NCBI GenBank assembly: GCA_002722525.1
Contig: PBMJ01000019.1
Location: forward strand, 7,875-16,166
Direction of reading: 5' to 3'
DNA: 8,292 nucleotides
Source: Acidimicrobiaceae bacterium
GTDB lineage: Bacteria; Actinomycetota; Acidimicrobiia; Acidimicrobiales; UBA8592
Below the pieces are notes generated by a model, which was given only the letters and a program-made list of their open reading frames with translations, was not told where the DNA came from and ran no database searches. Position 1 is the stretch's first letter. Every line of letters starts with the position of its first letter. A program made the translations under genes and the position numbers. Of this stretch, positions 5,671-8,292 are shown one piece after another.

Positions 5671-7224
5671 TAGGGGTATGACTCCGTGTTTTCGTTGGGG
5701 TAGTTCTTCACGTTTCTTCTGAAGAGCTGCAAAACCAGCTATCACTTTCTTACGGGTCTCTACAGGGTTAATTACGTCATCAATGTAGCCCCGTTCTGCA
5801 GCGATGTATGGGTTAGCAAAACGTTCAGTGTAATCATCTACGAGTTCGTTTTTTCGTTGTTCCGGATCGGCAGCAGATTGGATTTCTCTGCGGTGAATAA
5901 TTTCGACTGCTCCCTGCGGTCCCATCACAGCAAGCTCAGCTGTTGGCCAAGCAAATGAAATATCTGAACCTACGGATTTTGAATCCATAACAACATAGGC
6001 TCCTCCATAGGCTTTTCGGGTAATAACTTGAATTCTTGGGACAGTAGCTTCGCAATATGCGTAAAGGAGTTTCGCACCATGACGAATAATTCCTCCGTAT
6101 TCCTGATCGACACCCGGTAAGAATCCGGGAACGTCGACTAACGTGAGAAGAGGAATATTAAACGCGTCACAAGTTCTAACAAATCTCGCAGCTTTAGATG
6201 AAGATTCAATATCAAGTACCCCTGCGAGAACCAAGGGTTGATTTCCAACAACACCAACTACTTTTCCATCAAGGTGTCCAAATCCGCATACGATACTTTG
6301 CGCCCAAGAAGGGAAGTATTCCATAAAGTTTCCGTCATCGAGAATAGATTCAATAATCTGACGCATGTCGTAGGGCTGATTTGGGCTCTCAGGCATAATC
6401 TCTGAGAGCTCCGGGCATAACCTTTCTGGATCATCAGTTGGTTCGAAAGTTGGCGGACTCTCCATATTGTTTGAGGGGAGAAAAGATAGAAGTGTTTTAA
6501 CGGAATCAAGAATTTCTTCTTCGCTTTCACTCACAAAGGTAGCGACACCTGATTTACTTGCGTGGCTGGTCGCGCCACCAAGCTCTTCAAGGGTAACTTC
6601 TTCTCCCGTGACTGTTTTAACTACATCTGGCCCCGTTATAAACATGTGAGATTTCTCTCGGACCATGAAAATAAAATCCGTCATTGCTGGACTATAAACG
6701 GCCCCGCCAGCACAGGGACCTAAAATAACGCTTATCTGAGGAATTACTCCGGAAGATTGAACGTTTCTATGAAAAATACCTCCGTAGCTATCAAGACTGA
6801 CCACTCCTTCTTGTATACGCGCTCCAGCTCCATCATTGAGACCAATCATGGGGGCCCCAGTTGATAGGGCGAGATCCATCACCTTATGAATTTTTTCGGC
6901 AAAGACTTCACCAAGTGCACCACCCATCACCGTAAAGTCTTGACTAAAAACAAAAACTTGGCGGCCATCAATAGTTCCCCAGCCAGTAATAACGCCATCT
7001 GTATATGGTCTCGTTTCCAGGCCAGCTTCGTGTGCTCTATGCCGAGCAAGCATGTCAAGCTCATTGAATGAACCTGGATCGAGAAGATAATCTATTCGTT
7101 CTCGAGCGAGAAGTTTCCCTTTCTCATGCTGCCGTTCTATGGATCGCTCTGTTCCAGCGTGTAAAGCTTCTTGTTTCCGACGCTCGAGTTCTGCGATTCG
7201 TTGTTCCATTGTGTAATCAGCCAT
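5668..7224 (-). CDS. pccB: Acyl-CoA carboxylase carboxyltransferase beta subunit (PccB/AccD5 type)
   Basis: This subunit moves the carboxyl group from carboxybiotin to an acyl-CoA, most likely propionyl-CoA and perhaps others. At 518 residues it has the full length of the family and ends in the typical HGxIPL. The N-terminal half holds the crotonase-like acyl-CoA site, with DFTVMGGALGEV (96-107), the oxyanion-hole segment DGAGARIQEG (131-140), GPCAGGAVYSPA (169-180) and FITGPDVVKTVTGEEV (195-210). The C-terminal half holds the biotin site, with DVPGFLPGVDQEYGGIIRHGAKLLYAY (364-390) and RKAYGGAY (403-410). Val411 follows AYGGAY at the position known to affect substrate choice in Streptomyces PccB (Asp422 there). 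The biotinylated alpha subunit is not in this window. The ATG at 7224 has no obvious Shine-Dalgarno; Met6 is the only near alternative. It is the first gene of the minus-strand unit. Confidence 0.95.
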   Translation of the reverse strand: MADYTMEQRIAELERRKQEALHAGTERSIERQHEKGKLLARERIDYLLDPGSFNELDMLARHRAHEAGLETRPYTDGVITGWGTIDGRQVFVFSQDFTVMGGALGEVFAEKIHKVMDLALSTGAPMIGLNDGAGARIQEGVVSLDSYGGIFHRNVQSSGVIPQISVILGPCAGGAVYSPAMTDFIFMVREKSHMFITGPDVVKTVTGEEVTLEELGGATSHASKSGVATFVSESEEEILDSVKTLLSFLPSNNMESPPTFEPTDDPERLCPELSEIMPESPNQPYDMRQIIESILDDGNFMEYFPSWAQSIVCGFGHLDGKVVGVVGNQPLVLAGVLDIESSSKAARFVRTCDAFNIPLLTLVDVPGFLPGVDQEYGGIIRHGAKLLYAYCEATVPRIQVITRKAYGGAYVVMDSKSVGSDISFAWPTAELAVMGPQGAVEIIHRREIQSAADPEQRKNELVDDYTERFANPYIAAERGYIDDVINPVETRKKVIAGFAALQKKREELPQRKHGVIPL

Positions 7225-7376
7225 CTTGGTGGTAAGGGTACTGTGTTTCCGCTGTAGATCTGTAACTATTCGACCTGAACATAAAAAAAGTTCATCCTAA
7301 CGCTTCTGACCTGCGGAAATATCAGTTTGGTTCTCGAAAAATTCATTAAAAATCTTGGGTAATGTATGTTTTTGGT
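7225..7376. promoter_or_regulatory. Divergent intergenic region between the carboxylase unit and the P450 gene
   Basis: These 152 bases must carry promoters for both directions, but I cannot place either with confidence. An inverted repeat TGAAC-N9-GTTCA lies at 7276-7294 with an A-rich spacer; it could be an operator or chance. For the P450, TATGTT at 7365-7370 is a possible -10 box ending 6 bases before the ATG at 7377, which would give a leaderless transcript; the matching -35 is poor. No family-specific regulator site was recognised. Confidence 0.35.
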
Positions 7377-8292
7377 ATGGGCGAATCACATAACATAGAT
7401 GAACTTCTCTACAGTGAAACGCATTACGCCGATCCATATCCCCTTTGGGAAAGAATGCGCCATGAAGCACCAGTTTTTTATGACAAAAGGTTAAATGCTT
7501 GGCTACTTACGCGCTACGAGGATTGTGTCGATGCCTTTTCAAATCATACGGACTTCTCAAATCAGTTGTATTCAAAAACACTAGGTGTCGTTTTTGGACC
7601 CACAATGCTTGATAAGGATGGCCATGAACATGTTGTCCAAAGAAGAATCGTTGCTCCAGAGTTTGTAGGGAAACGTTTTGAACCCTACTACGAAGCAATT
7701 GACAGAAATGCCCGTAACTTAATCGATAACTTCCCTAACTCCGGTGTCGTTGATCTCGTTAATGCATTTACGACTCGACTGCCTGTAAATGTGATCGTTG
7801 ACATGTTAGGGATGGATCAAAGCGATCATGACCGATTTCATCAATGGTATACGACTATGATGGCCGGCTTATCTGTAAAGGATCTTCTCGAAAGCCAATT
7901 CAGTTCCGAAAAGCAGAATCTTGGAGTATTAGCTCATCAAGAGCTATCTGAATATGTTGCTCCGATCATTGAGGATAGAAAATCATGCCCCGTTAATGAT
8001 TTAATTTCAAAAATTGTCCATGCCGAAGCTGAAGGACAGAAGTTAACTTTGACTGAGATTCAAGCATTTATTTCTCTTCTTCTCGTTGCCGGAGGTGAGA
8101 CCACGGATAAAGGAATTGCGAATATGTGGACTCAGCTTCTGTTGAATCCCGATCAGCTTGATGCAGTTTTAGATGACCATGAGCTTTTTGATGCAGCTTT
8201 TTCTGAAATGATGCGGCACTCTCCCCCCGTACCTGGCCAGCTGAGATATTCAATAAATGAAGTTACGTTCAGTGGTGTCACAATCCCTGCAA
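7377..8292 (+). CDS. Cytochrome P450 monooxygenase, partial (3' end beyond the window)
   Basis: The reading frame is open to the window edge, giving 305 residues of what should be about 400. It looks like a soluble bacterial class I P450, a haem monooxygenase that takes electrons from a ferredoxin. Visible marks are: ADPYPLWERMRHEAPV (18-32), the usual opening; the C-helix DGHEHVVQRR (81-90) with the HxxxR haem-propionate contacts; the I-helix oxygen-activation motif AGGETT (238-243); and the K-helix ExxR as E277-M-M-R280, followed by HSPPVPGQLR. The haem-ligand cysteine loop would lie past the end and cannot be checked. The start at 7377 is uncertain: ATG at 7362 is in frame and adds MYVFG, and neither has a clear Shine-Dalgarno. 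Substrate and CYP family cannot be told. It is transcribed away from the carboxylase unit. Confidence 0.93.
   Translation, partial: MGESHNIDELLYSETHYADPYPLWERMRHEAPVFYDKRLNAWLLTRYEDCVDAFSNHTDFSNQLYSKTLGVVFGPTMLDKDGHEHVVQRRIVAPEFVGKRFEPYYEAIDRNARNLIDNFPNSGVVDLVNAFTTRLPVNVIVDMLGMDQSDHDRFHQWYTTMMAGLSVKDLLESQFSSEKQNLGVLAHQELSEYVAPIIEDRKSCPVNDLISKIVHAEAEGQKLTLTEIQAFISLLLVAGGETTDKGIANMWTQLLLNPDQLDAVLDDHELFDAAFSEMMRHSPPVPGQLRYSINEVTFSGVTIPA

Noticed and set aside
5490..5732. Longer 80-residue form of the epsilon subunit
   Set aside because: The extra 24 residues overlap the conserved end of the carboxyltransferase gene and lack family character; the ATG at 5660 has a good ribosome binding site.
6258..6530. 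Minus-strand open frame of 90 codons inside the carboxyltransferase gene
   Set aside because: It is a shifted frame of the same DNA, with no family features and no start signal.
7507..7698. Minus-strand open frame of 63 codons
   Set aside because: It is antisense to the P450 gene, whose frame carries conserved motifs.

Overview
The window holds a six-gene block, all on the minus strand, and the first 305 codons of a cytochrome P450 gene leaving on the plus strand. Every complete gene has an actinobacterial flavour. The strongest marker is a tiny acyl-CoA carboxylase epsilon subunit with a WRFSGRWW core next to a PccB/AccD-type carboxyltransferase, a pairing characteristic of Actinobacteria. 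Base composition looks like the mid-40s percent GC by eye, far below typical soil or pathogenic actinobacteria. My inference is an uncultured, possibly aquatic, moderate-GC actinobacterium such as a member of Acidimicrobiia. The sequence does not prove the taxon.

Layout, in the direction of minus-strand transcription (right to left): carboxyltransferase beta subunit (7224-5668); epsilon subunit (5660-5490); a 146-residue protein I do not recognise, with a degenerate methyltransferase-like look (5470-5030); aspartate kinase (4955-3738); an SNF2-family helicase (about 3729-793); and a SWIM zinc-finger protein (796-47). Gaps are 7, 19, 74 and 8 bases, and the last pair overlaps by 4 bases (ATGA). 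This suggests one transcription unit, perhaps with an extra promoter in the 74-base gap before aspartate kinase. Bases 1-46 are downstream of the last stop and show no gene or clear terminator. Bases 7225-7376 separate the unit from the divergent P450 gene and must hold promoters for both.

Functionally, the first two genes make an acyl-CoA (propionyl-CoA-type) carboxylase core that needs a biotinylated alpha subunit encoded elsewhere. Aspartate kinase opens the lysine/threonine/methionine pathway. The SNF2 and SWIM proteins form a widespread bacterial pair of poorly known role in nucleic-acid metabolism (compare HelZ and its SWIM neighbour in mycobacteria, YwqA/YwqB in Bacillus). The P450 is a soluble bacterial monooxygenase of unknown substrate.

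Two points go beyond routine annotation. First, the aspartate kinase gene contains a near-perfect internal ribosome binding site and ATG that would give a separate 159-residue beta (regulatory) subunit, as in Corynebacterium and Bacillus. Second, the helicase reading frame continues 71 codons upstream of its first ATG with family-like N-terminal sequence but no ATG, GTG or TTG. The best start is an ATT codon with a well-placed GAGG. No mobile element, CRISPR array, tRNA or rRNA was seen, and I see no convincing new defence system.
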